64,000 nt of DNA from positions 21,415-85,414 of the forward strand of contig JBBIIT010000009.1 of NCBI GenBank assembly GCA_037446355.1, read 5' to 3'. Under the pieces are notes generated by a model. It saw only the letters and a list, made by a program, of their open reading frames with translations. It was not told the DNA's origin and did no database searches. Of this stretch, positions 43,200 to 51,063 are shown piece by piece; within the stretch, counting starts at the first letter, position 1, and every line of letters starts with the position of its first letter. Source of the stretch: Roseiarcus sp037446355 (GTDB lineage: Bacteria > Pseudomonadota > Alphaproteobacteria > Rhizobiales > Beijerinckiaceae). The position numbers were made by a program, and so were the translations under genes.

Positions 43200-44123
43200 T
43201 CAGAGGCCAAGCCTCGAGCGCACCGAGGCCGGCCAATTCGCGGCTTTCAGGCCATGGGTCGCGAACAAAGCGATCGCGAGTCGATCGATTCCAAACGCGA
43301 CACATCCCGTATGGGCTGGCGATCCGTCTTCAACATTCATATTCCAGGTCAAGCCGAAATGATCGCGGTGATAGTTGAAACTCATGCACGCCGTCGGCTT
43401 CTCAGCCGAGCGAACGGGAATCAACATTTCGAATTTCAACGCCTGCGCGACCTGGAATCTGCCGACCATCGCTCCGGCGCGGCCGAAGAACGGATCGCTC
43501 GCCGCTTCGATGCGGTGGGAAAGGCCCAGCGCGCCCGCGATCTCGGGCGCCATGGCGATCCAATGCTCGCGGAACGACTTGATTTGCTCCGCATTGCCGA
43601 TCGCGACGAATTCGCGCATCCGGAACGTTTGCAGGCGGTCGATGTCGCGCGAGGGTTCGCGTCGGAAGCAATCACCAGCGACGTCGAATACAAGACCTTC
43701 TGCGGGAACGGCGCCGCGTTTGGCCGCGATCGGATAGAGGGGATAGCAGGCCGCCGGCGCCAGAACGAGCTCGCTCGCCTCGACGCTGTCGGTCCAAGTT
43801 CCGCCTGTCTGGAATCGATCGACCGCCGCTTCGATCCTCGCCTCGTCCCCTTGCAGCGCGCAGACGCATCCGAGCAGGTTCGGAAAGCTCTTGAGATAGC
43901 CCGACTTCTCAATCAGTGCGCGGCTGACGACCGGGGGAAAGCGAAAGACCTCGGCTCGGTCCGGCCGCATTCGGTTGATAAAGGCGCCGAGCCCGTCGAC
44001 GACATCCTCATAGGCGCTGGTGCGGCCATATACGCCGTCAACGCCCATGGATTGAAATAGAGTCTCGAGGATCTCCTCGGACGAGACCTTCGGGTGGTGC
44101 AGGCCGGCAGGCGAAACAGTCAT
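43200..44123 (-). CDS. Amino acid--[carrier protein] ligase (class II seryl-tRNA synthetase-like)
   Basis: A 307-residue class II aaRS-like catalytic core without a tRNA-binding domain. Motif-2-like DCFRREPSRDIDRLQTFRMREF and motif-3-like GCVAFGIDRLAIALF are present. Cys126, Glu171 and Cys274 fall at a constant offset of 5 from the zinc ligands reported for the Bradyrhizobium bll0957 enzyme (Cys131, Glu176, Cys279, from memory), which activates glycine and loads a carrier protein rather than tRNA. It follows the ACAD-like gene by 31 bases on the same strand, and a second carrier protein lies across the divergent promoter. Confidence 0.9.
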   Translation of the reverse strand: MTVSPAGLHHPKVSSEEILETLFQSMGVDGVYGRTSAYEDVVDGLGAFINRMRPDRAEVFRFPPVVSRALIEKSGYLKSFPNLLGCVCALQGDEARIEAAVDRFQTGGTWTDSVEASELVLAPAACYPLYPIAAKRGAVPAEGLVFDVAGDCFRREPSRDIDRLQTFRMREFVAIGNAEQIKSFREHWIAMAPEIAGALGLSHRIEAASDPFFGRAGAMVGRFQVAQALKFEMLIPVRSAEKPTACMSFNYHRDHFGLTWNMNVEDGSPAHTGCVAFGIDRLAIALFATHGLKAANWPASVRSRLGL

Positions 44124-44154
44124 GGCGAGATCCCGGTTCCGTGCAACATATAGC

Positions 44155-45378
44155 TCAGCGGCTTAAGGGAAGCGGCGGATCGCTCATGAGCACCGCAGCT
44201 TCCGCGCTCGCGAGAATGCGGTCGTTGTTGATCATGATCGGCGCCGATAGAATGTCGCGCAGGTACCGACCCATCGCGAAATCTCCATCGTTGCGATAAC
44301 CGGCAAGACCGCAAGCGCGCATCGAACTCATGACGGCCGTCGTCGCGAGTTCGGAAGCCTCGACTTTAAGGAAGTTGAGCGCGAGTTGTGCGTTCATCGC
44401 CGTCAGTCCGCCCGGATCGGCCGCGTGCTTCTCGAACGTGGAAAGACCGGCCTGAATGGCGCCGCGCAGGGTTTCCAGCGTGACGCGAGCGCGCGTGAGA
44501 TGCGGAGCGCCGGGCGGCATACGGCCGCCGGAATTGCGCGAAGCCTGACGCACGAAGAGACGGGCGCGGCGGAATGCGCCGGCGGCGACCCCCTGCCAGG
44601 CCGCGCTCCAGAAGAGATGCGCGTAAGGCGCCATTGTCTGGTTATGAATGCGCTCGTAAGGCTCCGGCAACACCTGATCCGCCAGCCCCTCGGCGCGCAG
44701 CATGTAGCCGACGCTACAGGTGCCGCGCATACCGAGCGTGTCCCAGGTCCGGGTCGGCTCCATCGTGTAATTGGAGCGGTGAAAGGCGACCAGCACCTGA
44801 TCGGAGCTCGCCGCCCCGTCCGCGCGGCGCGCGGTCGTGACGACGCCGTCGGCGTGCGCGCCATAAGAGATGCAGGAAGCGTCGCGCGTCAGAGCGACGC
44901 GCGGTCCGTCGAGACGGATCGCCGCTTCGCTGGAGCGGATGTCGCCGCCATTGTTGCCCTCGGTGGTGGAGGAGGCGAGCAGCCATTGATGTTCGGCGAT
45001 GTCGCGCTGAAACTGGAGCTGCCAGGCGTTACGCTTCGCGTGGCGCACGAGACAAGCGACTTTGACCTGGTGCATCGCGAAGATCATGCCGGTGGAAGCG
45101 CAAGCCGCGCCGAGAATGGCGCAAACGTCGACGACGTCGGCGGCTCGCGAACCGTCGCCGCCAAGTTCCGCGGGGACAAGCATTCCCAGCAGCTTCTGCT
45201 CGCGGATCGCCGCAAAGGCTTCGTGCGGAAACCTGGCTTCGCGATCGACCGCGTCCGCGAAAGCCGCGGCGACATTAGCCGCCGCTTCCGCGCGCGAAAT
45301 GAAGTCGCGCTGTTCGGCGGGTTCGCCGGTGCGGGCGCGACGATCGGCATTTGGGAATATCGTGGCGGCTAAGGACAT
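44155..45378 (-). CDS. Acyl-CoA dehydrogenase-fold flavoprotein, catalytic Glu apparently missing
   Basis: A 407-residue ACAD-superfamily protein. The N-terminal helices (IREQKLLGMLVPAELGGDG, ACASTGMIFAMHQVKV), middle beta domain (LASSTTEGNNGGDIRSSEAAI, TWDTLGMRGTCSVG) and C-terminal helices are recognisable. Where dehydrogenases have YEGT with the catalytic Glu, this protein reads LSAPIMINNDRILA with no Glu. Loss of that residue is typical of ACAD-fold monooxygenases and oxidases. With a flavin reductase gene 2.5 kb away and an aminoacyl-CP ligase next door, oxidation or hydroxylation of a carrier-bound amino acid is a reasonable inference. Confidence 0.82.
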   Translation of the reverse strand: MSLAATIFPNADRRARTGEPAEQRDFISRAEAAANVAAAFADAVDREARFPHEAFAAIREQKLLGMLVPAELGGDGSRAADVVDVCAILGAACASTGMIFAMHQVKVACLVRHAKRNAWQLQFQRDIAEHQWLLASSTTEGNNGGDIRSSEAAIRLDGPRVALTRDASCISYGAHADGVVTTARRADGAASSDQVLVAFHRSNYTMEPTRTWDTLGMRGTCSVGYMLRAEGLADQVLPEPYERIHNQTMAPYAHLFWSAAWQGVAAGAFRRARLFVRQASRNSGGRMPPGAPHLTRARVTLETLRGAIQAGLSTFEKHAADPGGLTAMNAQLALNFLKVEASELATTAVMSSMRACGLAGYRNDGDFAMGRYLRDILSAPIMINNDRILASAEAAVLMSDPPLPLSR

Positions 45379-45665
45379 GTGAGGCCCTTTCGGGATGTTC
45401 GGCGTGTTATGGACGGCTCGTCGGTCGGCGAGATTTCACCGCCCGGCCGCGAGCGCTACGCGGGCGGCGCTTATGAATTCTTTCTTATCTTGAAACATCG
45501 AACTAATCGACAATTTGTATATTTGTCAGTTAACGGCTATTGCTCAATAAGAGAGTTTTCTCGGTAAATTGTAACGGTTCATTAAGTGTGTTCGACTTAC
45601 CGATGCGACGAATATTCAGGCTGAAGGTAATCTGATCGCCGCAACCGCAACGCCAGGGTTTCGCC
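45379..45665. promoter_or_regulatory. AT-rich divergent control region between ACAD-like gene and ACP2
   Basis: A 287-base non-coding stretch, the longest in the window, with a marked AT-rich core at about 45475-45610 in otherwise GC-rich DNA. It must carry the promoters of the leftward ACAD/ligase pair and the rightward ACP2. Weak candidates are rightward TTGTAT/TATTGC with a 17-base spacer and leftward TTGAGC/AAATAT with a 17-base spacer. A 62-codon open frame inside it looks spurious. Confidence 0.5.
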
Positions 45666-45923
45666 ATGCTCGATCGCGTCAATTTCGTGGAGGCGCTGCT
45701 TCAAATTGCCAGGCCGCTGGCCGCCGGCCTGCCGGCCGACAATACGTCGGCTTGCGCGGCTTCGTTGACGGACGCTGGCATGACCTCCATGGGCGCGGTA
45801 AAATTGATGTTGGCGATCGAGGCGAAGTTCGCGATCGAAATTCCCGAGGCCGAGCTTACGCCGCAGAATTTTGCAAGCGTGGAATCGGTGGCGCGCCTGG
45901 CCGCGCGACTCGGCGCGGTCTGA
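45666..45923 (+). CDS. Acyl carrier protein 2, probable partner of the aminoacyl-CP ligase
   Basis: An 85-residue carrier protein. The attachment site reads DAGMTSMGAVKLMLAIEAKF (Ser41), with TSM replacing the usual DSL, as in carrier proteins linked to aaRS-like ligases. Helix II and the EIPEAELTPQNFASVESVARLAARL tail complete the fold. A weak AGGG precedes the ATG. It is divergent from the ACAD/ligase operon and convergent with the FATP-type ligase gene. Confidence 0.88.
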   Translation: MLDRVNFVEALLQIARPLAAGLPADNTSACAASLTDAGMTSMGAVKLMLAIEAKFAIEIPEAELTPQNFASVESVARLAARLGAV

Positions 45924-46085
45924 CCTCGATTGTAGGCATGGATCGCGGAGCGCGATGGACTGCGAGCGTGTTGGAGGCCTCGCGGCGCCAAGCCGCCCAA
46001 TCTCCTGATCCCCCGGACATTCGAAAAGCGAGCCAAGCGCTGTCAGCGTCCTGGTGGCGGCGGAGCGCCGCCGGGCGCAACGCGG

Positions 46086-47861
46086 CTAAAGGCGAATTTC
46101 ACCGCTGTGAATTTGCGCGTATCGGTCCGCATTCAGCAGCGCATACGCGCCCAGGGCGCCGTCAAAATAGTAGATCGGGTCCGCGACGATTTTGGGATCG
46201 AATCCTTGTTCGATATAGAGGCCCCGCTTCGGCTTGAAGGTCTCGGTGGTCTCGACCGCGTCGGCAAGACGCAGGAAAACCGGGCGCGCATAAGTCGGCA
46301 GCGATTCCAATCTTTGCGCGAGCGCCGCCAGATCAATGGGTTTGCGCTGGCGCAGCAACGCCATCCCAGCGCGCCCGTCGGCGTTAGGCGCCGCAACGCC
46401 GTAGACGATAGACTCGGCGACGTCCGGCGAGGCGCTGAGCACCGCGGCGACCTCCGAGGTCGAAACGTTCTCGCCTTTCCAGCGGAACGTGTCGCCGATG
46501 CGGTCGACGAAATAGTAGAAACCCTCGCTATCCCGGCGCATCAGATCGCCGGTGCGCATCCAGGCGTCGCCGCGGGCGAAGACGTCGCGCAGAATTTTCT
46601 TCTCGGTCTCGCGCGCGTCGCTGTAGCCCTCGAACTCGGCGTTCGCGTCCGCGCTGATGCGGCCGAGCGCTTCGCCGGCTTCCTCGTCCTGGCAGCGTTG
46701 CGCAAATCCGTCGGCGCCGCGCCAAGGCGCCTGAGCGCTTGGGTCAAACCGCGCGAGGGCGATAGATTCGCGCGCCGCGATGTAGGGAGGCGCGCGACCG
46801 AGCGCGCCGATGCGGCCTTCGACGTTGTAGAGCCAGACATTGCCTTCCGTGGAAGCGTAAAATTCGAGCACGCGCAAAGGGCCGAAGCGGCCAAGGCAGG
46901 CGCGCCAGACGTCCGCCGAGAGGCCGTTGCCGAGCGCGAGGCGAAACTTGTGCCGCCGCTCCTCGGGCCGCGCGGGAGCGGCGGCGAGGTAACGGCAAAG
47001 CTCGCCGATATATTGGAACGCGGTGCATTCCCAACGCACCGCGTCTGCCCAGAATCCGCGCACGGAGAACTTCTCGGCGATGACGACCGATCCGCCATTG
47101 ACGAGCGGCGCTCCGATCGCGACGACGCCGCCGACGCTGTGGTGCATGGGCAGGCAATTATAGAGGCGGTCGGCGGGGCCAAGGCCGGCCAGACCCGCGA
47201 ACCAGTGGGTCCATGTGACGATGCGCCGATGCGAGATCTCGGCGGCCTTGGGCAGCCCCGTCGTGCCCGACGTGAAAATGCGCAGGGCGCGGTCGCTCAG
47301 CGCGATGTCGCGCGTCTCTTCCGGCGCCAGGGGCGCTTCGCTCATCGTCTCGATCTGACCCGTGAGCGCGCCTGAGCCGCCGTGGGTCCAAAGCGGCAAT
47401 GGCGATGGGAGCCGGGTGATCGCTTCGTTCGCGACGTCGGCGAGTTCTTCGGCGACTATGAGCTTGACGGCGGCGGATACGTGAAGCGCGTGCGCGAGGC
47501 CGTCGGCGCGCAATTGGGGACTGACGAGCGCGACGATCGCGCCGATCTGCGTCAACCCGAGCCAGATCGCAAAATATTCGGGGCGGTTGCCCATCATCAG
47601 CGCGACCGTCTCACCCTTGGCGATCTTTTCGGCTAGCGCCCAGCGCGAATATCGATTCATCCGCCCCGCAAGGGCGCAATAGCTCAGAGTTTCCCGCTCG
47701 CTGACGAGCGCCGCGCGCTCGCCGCGTTGGGCTGCCCATTCGTTGACGGCGCGCGGCAAAATGCGCGCGGGATCGCGCGTTGCGCGCGCCGTTGTCTCCA
47801 ACGCACGCAGCCAGGCGCGGGCCGGCGACTCCATCGACTCTATTGGCGAAGGCGCATTCAC
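46086..47861 (-). CDS. FATP/VLACS-type long-chain acyl-CoA synthetase
   Basis: A 591-residue AMP-dependent ligase. The P-loop is RIFTSGTTGLPKAAEISH, followed by YASTEGNVWLYNVEGRIGALGR, MRTGDLMRRDSEGFYYFVDRIGDTFRWKGENVSTSEVAAVL and the FATP-family ending KRGLYIEQGFDPKIVADPIYY. It activates long or very long chain fatty acids, probably at the inner membrane. The GTG at 47861 overlaps the flavin reductase stop (GTGA), the strongest start; ATG 47834 is an alternative. It is the last gene of metY-metA-flavin reductase-ligase. Confidence 0.88.
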   Translation of the reverse strand: MNAPSPIESMESPARAWLRALETTARATRDPARILPRAVNEWAAQRGERAALVSERETLSYCALAGRMNRYSRWALAEKIAKGETVALMMGNRPEYFAIWLGLTQIGAIVALVSPQLRADGLAHALHVSAAVKLIVAEELADVANEAITRLPSPLPLWTHGGSGALTGQIETMSEAPLAPEETRDIALSDRALRIFTSGTTGLPKAAEISHRRIVTWTHWFAGLAGLGPADRLYNCLPMHHSVGGVVAIGAPLVNGGSVVIAEKFSVRGFWADAVRWECTAFQYIGELCRYLAAAPARPEERRHKFRLALGNGLSADVWRACLGRFGPLRVLEFYASTEGNVWLYNVEGRIGALGRAPPYIAARESIALARFDPSAQAPWRGADGFAQRCQDEEAGEALGRISADANAEFEGYSDARETEKKILRDVFARGDAWMRTGDLMRRDSEGFYYFVDRIGDTFRWKGENVSTSEVAAVLSASPDVAESIVYGVAAPNADGRAGMALLRQRKPIDLAALAQRLESLPTYARPVFLRLADAVETTETFKPKRGLYIEQGFDPKIVADPIYYFDGALGAYALLNADRYAQIHSGEIRL

Positions 47862-48546
47862 CCCAGCGCCTCGAATCGGCTGCGCCAATGCAGCAGCGCG
47901 GGCTCCGCGCCGCCGCGGNNNNNNNNNNNNNNNNNNNNNNNNNNNNNNNNNNNNNNNNNNNNNNNNNNNNNNNNNNNNNNNNNNNNNNNNNNNNNNNNNN
48001 NNNNNNNNNNNNNNNNNNCAGCGCCTCGAATCGGCTGCGCCAATGCAGCAGCGCGGGCTCCGCGCCGCCGCGGCGAATGGCTTGAACGGCGCCGATGACG
48101 ATCGCGTGCGTATGCCGCTCGACGATTTCTTCCAATCGGCAATCGAAACTCGCAATCGCATCGGCGAGCACGGGCGCGCCCGTGACCAGTGTGAGCCAGT
48201 CGCCCGCCTCGAATCGCGCGGCGCCGCCGATGCCGCTGCGTCCGGCAAAGCGCGCCGCGAGCGATTCGTGGCGAGCGGAAAGCAAATTGACCGCGAAGGC
48301 CCCGTATTCGCGCAGATGAGCGAGCGTCGCGGCGCCGCGATCGACCGATATCAGCAGCGATGGCGGCGACAAAGAAAGCGAGGTCAGCGAAGTGATCGTG
48401 CAACCCGCTCGCCGCTCGGCCTCGCCGCAAGCGACGATGGCGACGCCGGTGGCGAATTCGCGCATCGCCAGACGAAAGCCATCGCCCGTCGGCGCTGGCG
48501 CGAGCGTCGCGGGATCGTCATTCAGCGGGCTTTCGAGACATGACAT
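47858..48546 (-). CDS. Flavin reductase domain protein, interrupted by an assembly gap
   Basis: A DIM6/NTAB-type FMN-binding flavin reductase: FRLAMREFATGVAIVACG, GCTITSLTSLSLSPPSLLISVD, AFAVNLLSARHESLAARFAG, HTHAIVIGAVQAIRRGGAEPALLHW. The annotated span contains 100 Ns flanked by identical 55-bp sequences. Collapsing one copy and the Ns gives a clean 177-residue protein ending FEALG, with its TGA overlapping the next gene's GTG. Such reductases supply FMNH2 or FADH2 to two-component monooxygenases, here perhaps the ACAD-like protein. The start is 12 bases after metA. Confidence 0.85.
47864..47918. repeat. 55-bp sequence, left copy, abutting the N gap
   Basis: Begins CAGCGCCTCGAATCGG and is identical to 48019-48073. 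It is best read as an unmerged contig overlap, not a biological repeat. Confidence 0.95.
47919..48018. other. Assembly gap, 100 Ns
   Basis: Exactly 100 undetermined bases between two identical 55-bp flanks. This is a conventional scaffold-gap length rather than a measured distance. Confidence 0.99.
48019..48073. repeat. 55-bp sequence, right copy, abutting the N gap
   Basis: Identical to 47864-47918. In the minus-strand reading frame it encodes the last residues of the flavin reductase (up to FEAL). Confidence 0.95.
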
Positions 48547-48558
48547 CAGACAGACCTC

Positions 48559-49578
48559 TCAGCCGCCCCACCGAATTTTCAGGGAAGACGGGTGCGCTTC
48601 TGATTTCCGGCGCGCGATCAAGGCCAACCAATTGGCGAAAAGTCGCACGGCGTTGGCGCGCCACGGAGCCTCGGCGATGTCTAACGCCTCGCGCGGGAAA
48701 GGCGCTTCGCTCCCGGATTCGACTGTGCGCGCCCAGGCTTCCACGCGCGCCCAGGCCGCGGGCGAGAAATATCCTTTGGGCCGCTCGGGCGGCGTCGCGC
48801 GCTCGCGGCGCGCGAAACGCAACCAATCGCGGCGAAACTCACGCGCAAGCGTATCGGCCTCGTATTCGGGATGGCCCTGAAGAAATACCGAGAGGCTCGC
48901 GGTCTCTTTTATGAATACGTCGACGCCCGCTTCCGCGGAGTGCGAAAGGATCGTGTAGCCATGAGCCGAGAGTTCGTTTTCCTCGAGGCCGTTATGGCGT
49001 GAATGAGGAGTGGCGAAGGCGTCGCCGAGGCCTGCAATGAGTTCGTGCGGCGTCGCGATGCGGGACAGGAAGAGGCCCGAGACCTTTTGCGCCGCCGGGA
49101 GGCGCGCGATACGATCGCGATGCAGCACGACCGCGTGCGCCGCCAGACATGAGAAGATGCACGAGATCGTTCGCTTCTCCATTTGGTCGACGAGACCTGT
49201 CAATTGCGGCCAATAGGGCTCGTCTTGAAGCGCCTTCGCTTGCGGTTCGGCCCCGGTGACGATGACGGCCTCCGGCGAGGTCCGCCAGATCTGGCCGACG
49301 CTACGATAGGTCGCGGCGATCTCACGGCGAGCCGCGTCGCTGCGCGGCAGAGTGTCCAGGGTGAAAAGAGCCAGACCGACGTCGAAGTCCGCGCTCGCGG
49401 CTTCTAACAGGCGAGAGAATTGACGCTGCGTCGCCGCCAGGGCGGAATCGGGCATATTGTTGACGAGCGCGATGCGGAGACGCCGGCCGCGATCGCGATA
49501 AGTTCCGCGCCGCAGCCTGCGCTCGCGGAGGTCAGGGACGTCGCGGGCGCGCGGGGGCGTTTCGATCGCGAAAGCCAC
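48559..49578 (-). CDS. metA: Homoserine O-acyltransferase, MetA type
   Basis: A 339-residue MetA-family protein with the amidotransferase-like fold: LRIALVNNMPDSALAATQRQF, VIVTGAEPQAKALQDEPYW, nucleophile Cys in IFSCLAAHAVVLH, and LQGHPEYEADTLAREF. Members transfer succinyl or acetyl to homoserine; the acyl donor cannot be told by eye. The GTG at 49578 (GGAG upstream) is chosen; it lies 4 bases after metY. It would provide the activated homoserine used by MetY. Confidence 0.9.
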   Translation of the reverse strand: MAFAIETPPRARDVPDLRERRLRRGTYRDRGRRLRIALVNNMPDSALAATQRQFSRLLEAASADFDVGLALFTLDTLPRSDAARREIAATYRSVGQIWRTSPEAVIVTGAEPQAKALQDEPYWPQLTGLVDQMEKRTISCIFSCLAAHAVVLHRDRIARLPAAQKVSGLFLSRIATPHELIAGLGDAFATPHSRHNGLEENELSAHGYTILSHSAEAGVDVFIKETASLSVFLQGHPEYEADTLAREFRRDWLRFARRERATPPERPKGYFSPAAWARVEAWARTVESGSEAPFPREALDIAEAPWRANAVRLFANWLALIARRKSEAHPSSLKIRWGG

Positions 49579-49582
49579 GGAA

Positions 49583-50884
49583 CTACTCCGCTGCCAAGGG
49601 CGGCGCGAAGGGCGCGGCCGCGCCCAGAGCCTGATCGAGATCTTCGATAATGTCGTCGGCATGTTCGATGCCGACGCTGAGGCGCAGGGTCTCGGGGCGA
49701 ATACCGGCGCGTCGCTGCTCCTCCGGCGTCATCTGCCGATGCGTCGTCGAGGCGGGGTGACAGCAGAGGCTGCGGGTGTCGCCGATATTGACCAGACGTT
49801 TGATTAGTTTCAGCGAGTCGTAAACCGCCTTCGCGGCCTCCAGTCCGCCGGCGACGCCGAAAGTCAGCAGCGGAGGGGCGCGACCGCCAAGATATTTTTG
49901 CGCCAATGCGTGATACGCGCTGTCGGGGAAGCCCACGTAATCAACCCAGGCGACGCGAGGATCGGCGCGCAAGCGTTCGGCGACCGCCTTGCCGTTGGCG
50001 ACGTGCCGTTCCATGCGCACGGCGACGGTTTCGATGCCCTGCAGGAGCAGGAAAGCGCTCATCGGCGCGAGAACCGCGCCGGTTGTGCGCTGATAGACGC
50101 TGCGCGCCCGCGCGAGGTAGGCCTCCGGGCCGAAACGTTCGACGTAGACGAGACCGTGGTAGGACTCGTCGGGTTCGCAGAACATCGGATATTTCTGGGC
50201 CTGGGCGTTCCAATCGAAGCGCCCGGAGTCGACGATCGCGCCGCCCATCGCGACGCCGTGACCGCCAAGAAACTTTGTCAGCGAATGCACGACGATGTCG
50301 GCGCCATATTCGATCGGCCGCAGGAGAATCGGCGTCGCCACGGTGTTGTCGACGATCAGGGGAACGCCGGCGTCATGGGCCAGACGGGCGATTTTTTCGA
50401 TGTCGCAGATGTTGCCGGCGGGATTTCCGACGGTCTCGCAGAACACCGCCCGCGTTGAGGCGTCGATCTCGGCGGCGATGTCGTCCACACTGTCGCTGCG
50501 GGCGAAGCGGGCGACGATGCCGCTGCGTTTGAGCGTGTGCGCGAGCAAAGTATGCGTCGTGCCGTAGAGTTGCGGTGGAGCGACGATCGAGCCGCCACGG
50601 TCGGCGAGCGTTAAGAAAGCGTAGTTGAGCGCCGCTTGCCCCGAAGCGACGGTAAGCGCCGCAACGCCGCCTTCGAGCATGGCGACGCGTTTCTCCAAGA
50701 TGTCGGTCGTCGGGTTGGCGATGCGGCTGTAGCGGTAGCCGGGCGCTTCCAGATTGAACAGCGCCGCGGCCTCGTCCGCACTCTGGAATTCATAGGCGAC
50801 ATTTTGATAGATCGGCGGCGCCACGGCGCGCGTGGCGGGGTCGCAGGTAAAGCCGCCATGAACAGAGATGGTTTCGCTTCGCAT
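49583..50884 (-). CDS. metY: O-acetylhomoserine sulfhydrylase-like PLP enzyme
   Basis: A 433-residue Cys/Met-metabolism PLP enzyme: HGGFTCDPATRAVAPPIYQNVAYEF, YSRIANPTTDILEKRVAMLEGG, the PLP Lys in VVHSLTKFLGGHG, and SLCCHPASTTHRQMTPEEQRRAGI. It performs gamma-replacement of O-acyl-homoserine, normally with sulfide to give homocysteine. In some natural-product clusters related enzymes use other nucleophiles to build unusual amino acids. It is first gene of a tight metY-metA-flavin reductase-acyl ligase operon. ATG 50884 begins conservation. Confidence 0.92.
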   Translation of the reverse strand: MRSETISVHGGFTCDPATRAVAPPIYQNVAYEFQSADEAAALFNLEAPGYRYSRIANPTTDILEKRVAMLEGGVAALTVASGQAALNYAFLTLADRGGSIVAPPQLYGTTHTLLAHTLKRSGIVARFARSDSVDDIAAEIDASTRAVFCETVGNPAGNICDIEKIARLAHDAGVPLIVDNTVATPILLRPIEYGADIVVHSLTKFLGGHGVAMGGAIVDSGRFDWNAQAQKYPMFCEPDESYHGLVYVERFGPEAYLARARSVYQRTTGAVLAPMSAFLLLQGIETVAVRMERHVANGKAVAERLRADPRVAWVDYVGFPDSAYHALAQKYLGGRAPPLLTFGVAGGLEAAKAVYDSLKLIKRLVNIGDTRSLCCHPASTTHRQMTPEEQRRAGIRPETLRLSVGIEHADDIIEDLDQALGAAAPFAPPLAAE

Positions 50885-51008
50885 AGGGCCGCCTCGATGC
50901 GCTGGCGGCGAAGGCGGTGGGTTCCGCCGCCAAGCGACAATACGCGAAGAGTTGCGCCGGATCGCTCGCATTTTCAACAATTGCGCTCGATCATCCGTCA
51001 TTAGCGTT

Positions 51009-51029
51009 AAAACCCGACGCCGCAAGGCG
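51009..51029 (-). terminator. Weak terminator-like hairpin after the MFS gene
   Basis: On the minus strand a CGCC-TTGC-GGCG hairpin is followed by TCGGG and a TTTT run, about 35 bases after the MFS stop. The stem is short, so termination is only possible. Confidence 0.35.
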
Positions 51030-51063
51030 CGCAGCCGAGTTAACGTCGGTTCATCGCAGCAGG

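Noticed and set aside
45379..45567. 62-codon frame in the divergent control region
   Set aside because: No ribosome site or domain; it crosses the AT-rich promoter core.
47864..48073. 55-bp direct repeat as a mobile-element footprint or recombination site
   Set aside because: Both copies abut exactly 100 Ns and merging them restores the reading frame, so an assembly artefact is simpler.
50885..51063. SAM-II or other SAM riboswitch upstream of metY
   Set aside because: I looked for the conserved SAM-II core on the minus strand and did not find it; only a weak hairpin is present.
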